From Dolomedes plantarius (taxonomy: Eukaryota; Arthropoda; Arachnida; Araneae; Dolomedidae): a stretch of DNA of 64,000 nt. The DNA is taken from assembly GCA_907164885.2 (NCBI GenBank), contig OU015503.1, positions 125,048,556-125,112,555 of the forward strand, read 5' to 3'. Every line of letters starts with the position of its first letter. The stretch's first letter is position 1. Below, piece by piece: positions 26,550-42,100 of the stretch. Under the pieces are notes generated by a model. It had not been told where the DNA came from. It saw only the letters and a list, made by a program, of their open reading frames with translations, and did not search any database. Both the position numbers and the translations under genes were made by a program.

Positions 26550-29500
26550 ATCTTGGCAATTAATAGAACGGAAATTTTCATGCATAATGATTTGATCAAT
26601 ACCTCACAAAATAAAAAGAATCTTTTCTGATTATTTCAAGAAATCACATAGAAGAATATACTTTACACATTATGAAAGATCAGAAAATGTGTCCTCCAGT
26701 AGCAAATTGGGAGACATTAAAGCGTCAAACAAGGGGAAATTCAAAGACCTCTCCCTAGATGCAACTGTACTTTTTTGTGACAGGTTTTAATTTTGCAACA
26801 TTTTATACTGACAACAGCTAACTTTTATTATACTTACATGTTACATATTACAAATCCTAAATATTTTGAAGTTATTTAGACAACATGAAAGAGAGTGAAA
26901 AAAATTACCTGTGTTTGCAATTGGTGAAAGGTTGATTCTATATCTTGAACTTTTTTATCCCATACATTAGCTGCTAGCACCAAAGGAGATCTAAGACTGG
27001 TTTGAGGCGAAGCATCACTTAAGGAAATAGGCCTTTGTGAACTGGTTTGGGGACTTATAGTTCCATTAGCACAAGTCATGCTCACAGCTCGAGTAGAAAA
27101 TACCTTTACAGTTGCTGTTGCCGAGAGTTCTTCAGCTGCAGTAAATCCATCAGACTGGAAAGAACATGAATGTGAAATTCTACCACTCATTTCAACAGTG
27201 CATGGAGACTGGGGAGAATCTATGTCTTCCAGAGGAGTAGCAACTTATTTTGGGCAAACTGGTTTAGTCCTTTGGATAACACAGAACAGGTTTTATAGTT
27301 GCATGGATCCTGTGGGAGGTTTCACAGACCTTCCCTGCATGCTTACAAGAGCATTGTGAATAGATTTTGCACATCGCTGATGATGTACATGTGACTTATC
27401 TCGAACTTGTTGAGCTGCACTCCCTGCTTTGGAACCACAGATAGATGCAGAATCTGACAATGGTGCTCCTTTTCAAGCATATATCAGATGAACTACCTAT
27501 TCCAGCATCAATATTTTTATGCTGGCTTGCTTCTTCAAGTTTTATTTGAGATATATGATTAGTCTGAAATTGATGTCGAGAAAAAATGAGTGGCTCATTC
27601 ATAGTCCTTGTCAATGGGTTGTCACAGTCCTCAGAAGCAAAAGCTGAGCATGGAGAGTTTTCAACTGAACTATTTGAATACTCTACATAACTCCCTTTAT
27701 GAGGTGGTATACCATATTTGTTAGAATTCATAAAGCCACCATCATGACTATGCTGTAGGTTCCAGCTATCTTCACCAGAGCTTGAAATAGCAGCCAAAGG
27801 AACACTCTGTCTAATACCTGATGCACTCTTAGTTTGATACATACTGCTCAGTTTTAATCTCAAAGATTCATCATAGTCAGATTCTCGTTCAGATGGTAAA
27901 TTAATGTGCTTAACACCTCTATGATAAGCATAGTCCCCAGAACTTCTTTTGAAAGATGGATATGAACTACTGTCATGAGTATAACCATTTAAGAGAGAAT
28001 GGTCAACATCAGTTGAAGAAACATTTCTATCACAGTCCATATTTCCAACATTTGGACTAACCATGCTCTGCATACCAGAATCTGCATCTGAAACATCAGA
28101 AGCTGATGGCTGTAAGTCTCTGCGAGACTTAGGCCGACTAAATGTAGTATCAGGAACAGATGATGTAACAGATGAAGTTTGAGATGAAGGTGAATACAAG
28201 CCAGAATTTTCTTGAAAAGCTTGCGTGGAGTATCTTAGAGCTAAATTAAGAGACTCAGAACTTGCCCAGGTAACATTTTTTCAAATTTGAATCAGGTAAT
28301 GACCCCTCTCTAGGTGAATCTTTGCTTGAGATATCATGTTCAGAAACATTTTGAAAGACATTAGATTTTGCTTTGACAATGCAACAGTCACACATTTTGA
28401 AGATCTCTGGCCTGCAAATATAAATGAATAAGTATGTGAAGATTATAAACGAAGTTTTAGCTAGTGCATAAAGCATACATAAAGTGAGAATTATGCAAAC
28501 ACAGAAATTAATTATGGCGCTTAAAATACTAAAACAAAGTTAATTGGCATTGCTTAAAATAAAACAATTTGCTTTTATTTTTTTAAATTAAAATATAATT
28601 CAGAATATGAAAGTTTATTCCTAAACAGTATTTGAATACATCAAAGCATAATAAGCATTATCAGATATTACCCATGATGTTACAAGCAAGTGATATATGT
28701 AAATTATGTAGCATTTGTGGTGCAATAAAACATTGTGTTTTTTACATGTACAATATCTGAAACAATCATTTTAATTATGATATTTCATACCTGCCAATAT
28801 TTTTCACTGGAATTCTATTTTCAAGGGAATCATTTTAAGACTGCCTTAAAAAGGAGATTAACTAAAAATACAGAATAATTTCCATGTAAGTTATAAACAT
28901 GACAAAATTACTAGTTCTATTTACCTAAATCTCAACATTTTTTTAAATGTTAGATGGCTTAGTGATTACACATTAATAAATATTTTGAAACAACTGATAT
29001 GATTTAGAAAGTAAAAATTTTACGAGAAAGAATTTTGGATGGAAAAACAAATTCTAATAGAACATTATTATCAATAATGTTGATTTTTAACATAAACAAA
29101 GATTTTCGGAGAAAATAGTTGTATTAAGGAGTTAACTGATTGCTTAATTTACCAGCAATGTAGTCATGACTGCCTGTAAAGTTATCCATAATAATCAGTA
29201 AAATATGTTCAAATTCTACCTAGTCATATTATAAAAACTTATGCTCTTTAAAACCTTATTTATCCATATTCAAAATCAGATTAATATGTTCTCAGAAGAT
29301 AATCTTCCAACTCAATAATAAAACAGCAAGTTATGGAATTCAAGGATTACTTGAATCATTCTGAGGGATATACTCTATCACTTAAGCCCCTAACTCTGCC
29401 TTCATCATGGGTACTGGACAAATTGAAGGGACATTATTCTTCTATCACATTTTGGTGATTTTTAATTTGGCATATCATTTGGATACAAGACCAAACTACC

Positions 29501-32500
29501 ACTTAAATTAAAGAAGAAAAAATATTTCAGGTAGTCTCTTCTAACGAAACTACTGCAAGTTATTAACGTAGATTACATATTGTTGCTTACCTTTTTTTTT
29601 TTTTTAAATGCATTTTGGTACTTTCTGTTTAACTGTTTTACTGCTACTGGGTTGGCATACTGCCAAATTATAGCATGCAATGCCGAATAATTTTTTTCAG
29701 GACCGTTATTGAGGAACGTAATCCTCTGTTAAATTATTTTTCAGTTATCTCTGGCTGATTACAGAGCTATGCAGAGATACACTGATTTGCCAGATATGCC
29801 ATTGAATTCAAGCTGAAATGTCTCAACATTAACAAGGTGCTTCCAATTAAGGATTTTTAGGCCTTTAGAACTACACAGGACCAAACTATAGAAAAAATTT
29901 GATTGAAACTTCACCAAAACTGGTCCTGTTCAACACTAGGCACATTTGTTACAAACTATCATCATGTCTCACATTATTTTCGTGGGATTCTATCTTTTGC
30001 AGTTCATATACGACAACAAATATATTAATATATGATACATACATTAATATATGTAATGATTTCTTCACACAGGAGTTGAAGCTTGCTCTAAAGGATTTGG
30101 CCCCTTCCAATCCCCTGGTCCTGATGGTATCCATGGTCAAATGAGCATGCATCTTGAACCAATAGGAAACAAGTGTTTGCTAAATTTTTAATCACTCTTG
30201 GAGAAGCGGAAGACTTCCTTGAGATTGGAAGAAAGCCCTAATCATTTCATAATAAACCAGGTAAAACGGCAAGTTCACCTGAGAGCTACAGACCAAATGC
30301 ATTAACTTGTCTCTCTTGCAAAATTATGGAAAAAAATGATACTCTGTAGACTTAGTTTATATCTTGATTCTGACAACATGCTCCTAGCAAGCAGTACAGT
30401 TTTGGAAAAGGACACAGTCCCTAAGGACCAAATTTTATATTTTAGTCATGTATTACAGATGCCCAACATTAAAGCCTATCACGACACCATGGCTGTTTTT
30501 TTTGGACCTATCAAAGGCATTTGATAGAGTTTGGTGGAATAAACTAGTTATCAAGCTGTATGATGTTTTTGGCATCAAAGGAAATGCACTTCCATGGCCC
30601 TGGTAGGGCTCTTGCCTTCAAGGTTCGGAACAGCTTTGTCAGACGTACCTCCGTAGGCGAAAGTTGGTGCCAAAAATTTTATATCACCAACACACCTACG
30701 TAGCGCCAACTTTTCCCCATTCTGCACACTGTTAGGCTTAAAGTGCTAAATGTAAACAAAAACATCAATAGCGACTAAGAAATAACAAATGAGTTGAAAA
30801 CAAACTTACTGCTGGCTGTATTAAACTCCCAAAAACATTACAGAAATCCCAAGCCGGTGGTTTGTAGTCGTAAATGCAAATTCTTTATACACAAACATAT
30901 TACACACCTGTTCCCATAAAATACAAATTAAACACAACCTCAATTCAATTATGTCACTCATTTTTGCTACAAACTACACTCTAGAAGACACAAAACAACA
31001 TTTCACTTGAAAGAGTGAAAATTCATGAATCTAATTTTGGGAAAAGGAAATTACCGCTGGCTGTAGTAAACTTCCAACATCATTACAGAAAACCCCAGCA
31101 ACCTCAGTTAGTAAATAAATTTCTTACATTACAAAATAGCAATAATGTATGCGCGAAAAAACCACAGCAGAAATAGCAAAAATAAACAAACAAAATACAA
31201 AATATACTCAATTCTTGCGCTAATGTTAAAAAAATAAGAAAACAATCAAAATATAAATCTTGATATTTATTATTAAATTTAAACTCTCAATCTAATTATT
31301 GACACAACCGCACATGATTAAATAAATAAATAAATAAATAAATAAAAAAAATAAATAAATAAAAAAAAAAATTTTTAAAAATTAAAAAAAAAAAAAAAAA
31401 AAACACTCGCCAAAATCACATGGTTACCACGCCATACACAAAATAGCCAAACTTGGCAGGGAGGTGCGTCTGACAAAGCTATACCCAAGGTTGATAGAGC
31501 TGAGCAGACTGCTATCTCTAGGTTTGCAAGTGGCCAGTGCCTAAAATTTGATCACCAAAACAAAACCTTTCCCACTTGTAAAAAGGGTAATAATGAGTCG
31601 GCCACTCCTGGTCACTAACTTGTCTAAACTTATCTAGGCATGATTTTATTACTAATCCTCACCATTTGATGGATCTACTGAGGATATATGGATTCATGGA
31701 CCTGATCTAGCGTCGCTAGATCAGGGGGGATTAGTAACAAGAAGAAGAAGAAGTTCATATAGCTAGAACCTTGATTCCATCATCATTCACCGTATTAAAT
31801 TGTTTTCATGAAGTTAGCAATCTTACCCTAAGTCAAATGCAAAAAAGTGCTTAAATCCCTAAAGGGATTTAAGCAGCGGGTCTTATGAAGACATGTGACT
31901 TCAGAAATCCTTATTGTGTGAGAGTAATGAATAGTCATTATGCTGTTGTAAACTGTGCCCTAAATTTACACAAGGCTATTACTCAGGCTTGTAATATTCA
32001 TAAGTAAAGTTTGTAAATAATTAAAAATGATTGTGAAATCATTGTAAAGATAATTAACAACACTTTCCTGGTCTACACCTTTGGCACAACAAGCACTTGT
32101 TTAACTTTAGTATTTTTATTCCATATATATGACACTGAGATCCCCAAATTTCCTATTTCAGAAAACTTAGCGAGATTACCATATCTAGCCTCGTTTAAAT
32201 AATTTCCTTCAAAACCACTGCTTACATCATCAGATCAACCTATTATTACTTTCAACATTAAAAGACAAACACAAACTATAGCTTTATGTTCTTGTCATGG
32301 AAAACCACTGGCATTCTCATCACATTTGTTAAATCAATCTACATTTAATGGTCTGATGGCTGAATTAAAAATATTAATATATGTAGCTAATATATATATA
32401 TATATATATATATATACTAGCAGAATATTCATGCTTCATTACAGAGTACATTCAAATTAAATACAATGGTCAATGTATGCAATTAATGCCAAAAGAAAAC

Positions 32501-33129
32501 AAAAAAATATATTTATAAAAAAATCGTAACAGATATTTTACAGACAAAATAATGTAGAAGAAAATATTGAAATTAAATGTAAAAGAACATACCAAAGATA
32601 TTATAGTACAGTTAATATAGTACAGTTTGAAGAACATTCTTTTACTGTATTTTAATATTTTTTGGATAATGTCCAATCATCTGCCGCATTAGAAAGGAAA
32701 AAAAATAATTTTTTTTTTCAATTTATTTCGTTGCTATGCACGTGACGCAAAATTAATTTAAAGTATCACAAAAAGAAAAGAAACCACGTTATCAGCATTT
32801 AATAAATTAAATTCTAAAAATGAATCTTTAAAAATTCCCCTAAAATCAGAAAATGGAGGTAAAGATTCAAAAGAGATTTCATTTTAAAGGAATTTTTATG
32901 ATATTTCTCGTGATATAATTTTTATAACCCTCAGATTATTATTTTAAATGCAAACTTTAAAGAATGTTACAAAAACAGATTAAAAATTTAATTTAAAAAA
33001 ATCTAAGAATAATTTTTCAAAAATCTTTCTTAGTGCACCCCTACACTATAAGAAGAATCGCCCTACAAAATGTCAGCCCAGTGGTTGAGTCTGTGCTTTG
33101 TCTGTCAGTCAGTCAGTCAGCTATGAAAC

Positions 33130-33196
<67 letters not shown>

Positions 33197-36100
33197 GTGT
33201 GTGTTTGTTTGTTTCTATATTTTGAGTAAACCAAGTACCTATGTAATGTTTAATTATTTATACACACAAGCTCTAACAGTTTGATTCTGCAAATAACTTA
33301 AGCTGACTCTTTTTTTATGTGTGCGACATTATGTAGCTAATTAAATAAAATCTTTTACAAATATTTGTCAATATAATTATTACGCTCTAAAATGTCTATC
33401 AGTATTTGACATTTGAGTTCAACAGATGTTTCAAGATGAACTTTTAGAAATCGTACATTTTAAAATGGAATAAAAAAAACTGGAAGGACAGATAGAAAAT
33501 AGTCAGATCTATTTTGGATTATACTCTTCTTATTATGTACTAAAAGGCAAATAATAAAATAAAACTCATATTAGAAGTGTCAATAATAGCAGAAGTTACA
33601 ACATTGATAAAATCCCTGTTTACCAAATATCTCATAACTTTAAAACATTCAATTTCAAAATATTGTTGAAAGTGCATTACTCATTTAAACTAAACAAAGC
33701 AAAAACTGATACAAAATATTCTTTTAACTCATAACGTTTCTACTGCTTATGAAATATCCCAGAACAATTCTGGAGAATTTCTAAAATGTTACGCTAAATT
33801 TAAATTCTAATTTCTTATCCAATGAACTGGAAGAAACAGACAGAAAGGATTCCTTAAACTTGTAACCCAATGTTTGATTATTTTCCTTTATTATTACTTT
33901 GTATAATTCTATTATTAGTTATATAATTTTACAGCACTCATTTGTTGAATTTACTGAAAAGAATTTAATATATATGTTTATAAGAGGAATGAATTTAAAA
34001 ACTTAATGACTTTAAAATATAAGAAACAACAGAAAAATTGAATTAGTAGTGTCTCTCGCTCTAGATGCACTGATAATACTAACAAATCTAACAGGTTTCC
34101 ATATTATACTGACCTGTCAACAATGTTACACAAAAAGTCATCAATTAAATAAAATGAATACAAGAAAATACTCACTTTTAACACCACACTTCCACTTTTG
34201 AGAACTACACTCTAAAGTGGCCCCGAGATAGCCTAGTGGTAACGCATCAGATTTCACTACTCAGGGTGCTCGGATCAAATTCCGACAAGTGCTATTAAAT
34301 ACCTCCATGTCTAGGAAGGACATGGGCATGTTAAGTCTATTGACTGGTAAGTCCCTTGGTAAGTCCCTATATGAGGTCAGAGAGGGTGGGAGAGGGTATG
34401 ATCCTCCAGTTGTTATCCCTGGGGGTGCTCGGTCGAAATTGAGGTGGCACCTGGCTAAGTCGGAATCTGGCCCTTGTGGTGTCATTATAAACTGGATCTG
34501 CATCCCTCAGCCTGTTAGCCTTTATCAGTGGTTCCCAACTGGTGGTCTGCGGACCACAGGTGGTCCACGAGTGCCTCGGGAATGGTCCGGGACCACATAT
34601 AAAAAAGTTGCCAAATAAATGAGGATTTTGAAAGCAATGTTCATTGAACAAGATGGGCCGAATATATCCGATGATTATCAGGTGTTGAATTAAAATTTCT
34701 CAAAAGTTTAATATAATTATTTTGTTATTAGAATATGATACATAATATGAGCACCTTAATCCTGTATCCCTTTTGTCTGAGGGATATTCTATACCCCCAT
34801 ATCCCCGGAAGGTTCCCCATCTCAAGTTGGTGGGGATGGTCCGCTCATGGTTCTATTTCTGGCTTAGTGGTCCGCAGACTTCTACGGGTTGGTAACCACT
34901 GGCCTATATGGACCTAGTCCGGAATACTTCCGTCCAGGGGGCATTAGAAACATTTTAAAATGAAAAAATAAAAAAATAAAAGATAATGCTGACTTTTCAC
35001 ATCACATATTATTCTTTGCAAACTACATTTCTATTTTTGGCGACATATAAATCGGAACTTTCATGGCAGAAATTTGATTTACATGAAGAAGTGGACAAAA
35101 CAACTCTAAGTTTAAATAAGAAAAGGGTAGAGCTATATCAGAAAATAATTCCTTAAAATTCATTTTCATGTACATTTCTGTCCACTTCTTACATACACTT
35201 AAATAGAATTGTTTTATTAGTAATGTTGTGGTATGTTGACTGCATCTGCAGTTTGTACGTAGATGTTCCAGAGATGAAATCCCGGTTTCTGCAAGCAAAG
35301 GAGAACAATTTTTCCTTGCCAATAGTGCAGTTCATCAATGAGAGGTTGACAGTAGGTTGGTATAATGGAAAAGTACCGGTTTTATTATTAAATTGGCTTA
35401 TGGCCCATTTTTTAACTACATGCTATTCATAATATCTAGTATTAACACTGAATTTTTCGGTTTGGTGTTTAGAGTTTACCTCTTTTATAGTATATATATT
35501 TTAAAATATAAATACTACTTTTAATAAATATAAAACAGAAAAAAATGTCTGAAAATCAATATTTCTTTTCTCTCCCCCAACCTTTTACAAGCCTGCAGTC
35601 TCATCAGTGTTCTTCAACAAAATAATGATAATATTTTAAACATTTTAAATTAATACCTTTTCATGCAAATGTCTGATATCTTCACTTTGCCTTTTTCTCA
35701 GTTCTCTTTCATGCTGTAAATCTTGCTGCTGTCTAAGAGGAAGAATAAATTAAGAAAAAAACGTAAATATTAATACATAAAACATTAATTAAAACAAACA
35801 TTTAGATATAATTTAGACAGAGAAAGTTTTGAGCTACATAGAACACATTCTCCACCAAAAGAAATATTGATTAAAGAATATGAAGAGAAGTAGAGATAAT
35901 TATATAAATTAGTAAATAATTATATAAAGTACTAAAATTATTTTATTAGTAAATAATTTTAAATAATTAATATATTATTAATTATTAGTAATTATTAATA
36001 ATTAATTATTAGTAAATAATTTTATTAGTAAAACTCAAAAATAGTCAGTAAAAAAACTAAAAAACAAAGAGTCCTGTATGATGTATAATTATGACCTAAA

Positions 36101-39100
36101 CATGAAATGGTTTTAATTCCTTCTTTTATGCCAATAAAGAATCAACCAAGTTAGAAAGTCTTGTGCATTTTAAGAATGACTCGTAAATTTTTAGGGAAAA
36201 AATATCTAGTTTCTCATGCTTAGATTTTGTTAGATATTATAGAATATTATAATACACTTACTGGGCAAGCAATGTTAAAATTTTAATCTTTTCAATTTTT
36301 TTTTTTAAGCAAAAGAAGTCACAAACTGATAAAAAAAAATTAACAATTCCTTTAAAAAGTGCACTTTAACTCAAATAAGATGGCAATTACATTTTTTTTT
36401 AAAGTTATAAACACTTTTCTATTAATTCTGAAGACAAATTTTCAAAAAGTAAAACAAAAACTGTTACAGATAATAAATCAGAAACTGTAAATAAAATATA
36501 TGCTCTAGTACATCAGGGAAGTTCTTTAATATCACAATATAACATTTGTAAACAGGAAGATTATTGGCTATCTATCTGATCCCAAACAAAAAAGATTTAT
36601 AGTTCAGGCATCCAGTTTAAATACTACATACCTTAGTACAAAATCAGTAAGCCTACACAAATGACCATGCAGATGCTGAATATGATCCTCAAGTCTTCTA
36701 AATCTAATTTCTTGTAGAAGCTTAGACACACGAGGATTGTGATTGCGGACAAAATAACCTCTCCAAGTTGATTGTATCTTTGTAGCAGCCTTAGCAATGT
36801 CTTCTTCGCTTTTACCATAAATTTCAGACATGGTTTTGGATTTTGTTATTTGTGGTGGAAATGTGTGCACTCTTGTTGAAGAGTCATCTGGGGTTTGATC
36901 GTCTTGAACCTTAGCACTCAGTCCAAAAACTCTTTTAGTGGGACTTAAGGCAGCAGGTGCATATTTCTGGTGGAGCACAGGTGAGTTAGTTCCAGACTGA
37001 GTGTCACTGCTCAGAGATCGAAAGGATCGTTGAGGAGTTCTGTTACTGTGGCTCAGTTCCTCTGAAGTATCACTTTCACTGCTGTTCTTTGCAGCTGCAG
37101 ATAGCCTTGCAGTCAAGATGCAACTTCTTGATGGAGAGATTCGACTCTTGGATGAGGTAGAATGAGGGAGTTTGGATCTTCCAGGTGCAGGAGCTGTTGC
37201 ACAAGGTGATGTTGCTCGTTTGCTAACTTTACGAATTAGAGTACCTGAAATAAAAAATTTTAGTTGCTCTTGAAATATATATAATAAAAGCAATCAGTAA
37301 GATAATACTTAATATTTAAGAATGCTATGTCACATAAAGTGACAAAAGTGATCTCTTTAAGGTTTCCCCTAGGAAAATTCATAAAAATTTTCTGTTCAGC
37401 CATCTTCTGAAATTAAGTTAAGTATCTTAAGTAAATCCTAATGAAAATAATGTTGCAGTATTTATATTATTTCTTTAAACTATGCTGGACTAACAAACAA
37501 ATGTTCACCACAGGACCTCTCCATATGAGTATATAACAGAACATATTACATAAAGGGGAACATGTAGACCACATGTACCTTATCCTAGGCAATCACCAGC
37601 TCTATCTGTTTAGTCTTTTTTGAAAGTAGTACGCATTATTCATGTATGTGCCACTAAACTAAACTCATTGTGCAACAGTCTGCAGTGGACCAAGGCCGGC
37701 AGTGCCCATCTCCACTTTCTTGATCATGGGCTTGGGGTGCCATAAAACATATGTCTCAATCAGGTGGTCAATCTGACGTGGGACCCCCAGAGTTTAGTTC
37801 CCAAACATGCTTGGTCCTCATTTTATCAAACCACTCCAGGGATGAAAGGCTGAGTCAACCTTGCCCAGATACAGGGTCGAACCCTGGACCTGTGGCATGA
37901 CAGCCTGTATGTGCCACTAGAGCTCCTTAATGTGCCAAGTATATAAAACCTTCCCATTTCAGTCTAACTGTTAACCACATCCATAAAGTCTTGTGGACTA
38001 TAAGTATTTTGATAGTTTTCTCTTGAGATCTTAACAAAATTTTAATACAAAACAAATGTCATTCTTAAAAGAGTCACCCTTTAGATACATATCAGTCACA
38101 AAATCAAGGCTCTAATGTAACAAAAAGCTTGCAGAAATGAGCAGTTGCTTGGAGTGAGAATCTGTTGTAACACAGACTGGGAATTCTTTTTTACCTTGGT
38201 CCTAGGCCTCAGATACAACCCACTGCTATATAATTCACATTTTATTAGTACAGTACAACCTCCCAAATTCGGAAATGTTTTAATAAATGGCCAATTTTAC
38301 TTTTCCCTTTTACCAATAGATGTCGCTACTAAAAGGATCGGTAAAAAACTACGCTTCCTTTCAGGGAAGTGACAGCAGCAATTTTGAAGTCTTTCAAGCT
38401 GAAATAGCTGAAATAGTAGAATGTGCAAATAAAGGCAACATTAACTTGGGTAAATCAAGCATACAGGAAGTTTTAGACATCAACGAAAAATCTGACAATT
38501 GTCGGTTCTCTGAGCGATTCTGAAATTATTGATAGTGCGGTAAATAACAAAGGTTATGGTGACAGCGATCGTGAAAGTGATTCAGAATGCCCAAAAATGA
38601 AAGAATGTCAATGGAAGACCTGATAAAATCCTTAGATAAAACAATATTAGGCTTAGAACACCAGAATTTTATCTCGGAACATGAAATTATGGCACTATAT
38701 AGGATTCGAGAAAAAATAATTTCTAATATATGCTGAAACTAAAGCAACAGACATTATTGACTGAAATGTTTATATTATAATATAATTGTATATTCTGCAT
38801 TTAGGTTTATTTAATAATTAAACCATTTTACATGTTTTTTTTTAAAAAGGTGTTTATTTTTTCTCCTAAAATTTTGTAGTGTTATTTAAAAACCTCTCAA
38901 ATCCGGAATTGCCAGGTCCTGGACGATTCTGGATTTGGGAGGTTGTACTGTATTTCTTTTTTATTGGTTCCCTAAGGTGAGAATCATCTCCACAATCAAT
39001 CCGTAAAACAGCAGTAAAATATATTTTTGAGGGTTGATTTGACAGCTTACAAAGTAGAATAATATTGATGTTTTGTTTTAATGTTTAGTTGTGATTTGTT

Positions 39101-42100
39101 TATTGTGTTTATAATTAAATTTAATTGATCAACTTATCTGATTTTTTCTTGGATTCATAATTCAGGGTTGGGTTAGGGTAAAATTTTTACTTTTGAAGTA
39201 AGTAATAAAAATAAAAATCAGTAGGACCAAGACCCAATGTCTGAGAAACCAAGGTACAACACTATGTTGTACTTTGATCCTAAATGAACTTTGATTCTAA
39301 ATTGTCCAAAACACATGAAATTAATTTACATGAAAAATAAATAAAATTACAGGTTAAATTACATTCTGAAGAATCAAAAAGTAGGATTTATTTATTTTTT
39401 ATGAACTACAGTGCAACCTCGATTGATCATTCCCTGAATCATCGTTTATTTCATTCAGTCCCGATGATCATATTTCTTTGTTATGTTCCCACATCCATAG
39501 TTTTCCGGCATTTATTGTTGAGCACAATTGGTCCCTTGAAAAATGATAGATCAAGGTTCCACTGTACATGGATGAAAAAAATATGAAAACTTCAAAATAG
39601 GTCTGAGGTACAACAGGTTCCCTGACTATTAAAAGTGATTACCAAGTACAGGTAACCTTCCTATAACATGGTAGATAGGTTCCTACAAAATGCCATGTTG
39701 TGTGAAACCGTGTTATATGAGACCCAGAGCCAGTGCAGGGGGGTTACGTTCCAAAAACTTATTAAAAACAAACTTTTTTTGTTAAATTCCATATAAGCAA
39801 CTTAATTTTTATTGAAAATATAAATGTATGTATAACACAAAACGAAAAAAAATTAAAAATATTTTCATTTAATATGACCTTAACTTAATAAATTTCTTCC
39901 TCATCACTGCTCAGTACAATCAAACGAGAGCATTTTTTCAGTTGAATGATATTACCTTCACTTCCAGAACACTTTTCTTCATTTAGATTTTTTGCACCTT
40001 CTATCCTCTTTCAAAAATCTGTAATTTTGGTTTATTTGCTGGTTCTTACAAGGTCATTGTAGATTTCACGGTATGGAGATAGACAATTTTGCAGCTCCCT
40101 TTTGAATTTTCGGCTTCTTTCAGCAGAAGGGTCTGCATTCAAGAAAAATGATTCAAGATTTTCAGCTAAACTTTGGCCTTCTTGTAATTTTTAATGTAGG
40201 ATTATGTTCCTCCAAATGGTCCGTGGAAAAGCATAATTTCAGATGTTAAAACTGTCGTCGCGAGTTATAAATCTAGAGTGGCAGAATATTAATCCCCGAT
40301 TTTCTGACATACGTAATTTATTTTTCTTACCATCGACCTATTATGCATAGGGTTATCATTCATCCTTCTCTTCGTATGTAGGAATTTTATTGTAAAAAAA
40401 AGGGGGGTAAGCAATGATAAGTAATCTTACGTTAATAACCCATGGTAGTTTTGTTAGAAGAGACTACCTGAATTTCAGTGTTAAATTATTAACTTCACAA
40501 TCTTCAATAGGATAGATTAGATCAGTGCTGTTGTCCTCAGAATCGATTTGATTTACAATGGCTTCGGATGCCATTTCCATCAAATCTGCTTTGTCAACTT
40601 CTTCCACTAATAAATCTTGAACGTCCTCAATAGCCATATCCATAAAACCTACAATTTGCCACGAATTCAAACGACGCAGCATTCGTCCACATGTAAACTG
40701 TGCATGTCGCTTTCCGCTATGACATCAGAATAGAATTATAAATGAATGAATTATAATTTCTTTATACATTTTCATATAAAGCCACTATAGTTCATTATTC
40801 CTCCCCATTATTATTTTAAGGAAATTAGTTTTAAAATGCGTTAAACAAAAATCATGTTATCCAGTGCTGTAGAAGTACAGTGTTGTACAAAGGTTTTCGC
40901 AATTTTTTTTATCATGTTAGAGCGAAAGCATGTAGAGGTTGCAGTGTTATGCAAGAGTTCCCGCAATTTATCCTATCGTGTTAGCGAAACAGTGTTGTAA
41001 GATGCTGTGCTGTAAGAGGGCTACCTGTATCACAGAATAAATAAACAGTATAGCAAATATATTAAATTACCTTTAGGTGTATGAGTTTGTTTAGTTTCAC
41101 TAGCACTGGACGGACGAACTCTACGATCTTCATAATACTGGTAAGGAGACTTTGCCGTTTCCGGAGCTTTTGGCTTAGTTGATGTATCCATTTCGACAGA
41201 CACCTGCTCTATTGTAATAGGACTTTTGATAGAGCTGTGCAGTATTTCAGACTTTGAAACAGAACGAGGATATTTTCCAGACTGGAAGGACGGAGGAGTA
41301 GTTTGAGCTGGTTCAGTGGAGCTACAGTGGAATAACACTTCTGGAGCTACAGAAATATTAGTGAAATAGAAAAAATAAGTTGACTCTTACACACATACTG
41401 TACACTTAACAGACACAGTACATGAGAAAATTGGTTTTCTTAATTTATTAGACACTGCTTCTTTGATACATTGCAGTGAATGAAATATACTCTATTAGCA
41501 AACTTAAAAATCTTTTGAGAAGTCATAACATTTCCTGACACCATAAAAAACTTAGCATCTTACATAAAATACAGGTTTATCCTAATTTTAAGTAATTTTA
41601 AAGAAAAAATAACTACAGCAAACGGTATTGCTCATAATCTTTAGTGTATGTAGTATGACCATTTCTTGACATTTTAGAACAGTGGTTCCCAACCTGTAGA
41701 AGTCTAAAGATCACCAAGCCAGAAATTGAACGACGTGCGGACCACCACCACCCAACTTGAAAAGGGGGAACAATCGGGGGGGGGGGGGGGGGGGGGGGAT
41801 AAATATCCTTCAGGCAAAAGGGATACAAGATTAACGTACTCTAATGTATCATATTCTAATAATAAAATAATTGTGTTAAACTTTTAAGAAATTTTAATTC
41901 AACACCTGATAGTCATTAGATATATTCGGCCCATCCAGTTCAATGAACATTGATTTCAAAATCCCCATTTATTCGACAGCTTTTTTTATATGTGGTGACG
42001 GACCATTCCCAAGGCTCTCGCGGACCACTAGTTGGGAACCACTGTTTTAGAGTAAGAAGTATATTTGTTACGATGATAAATGAAAATGACTCAATTTGGC

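Noticed and set aside
27078..27359. 93-codon plus-strand frame
   Set aside because: Antisense shadow of the CEP97 C-terminal exon.
34174..34209. 36-bp microexon candidate for CEP97 (reads [12 protein letters not shown])
   Set aside because: Splice-like borders are present, but there is no similarity to CEP97 and it lies against a SINE.
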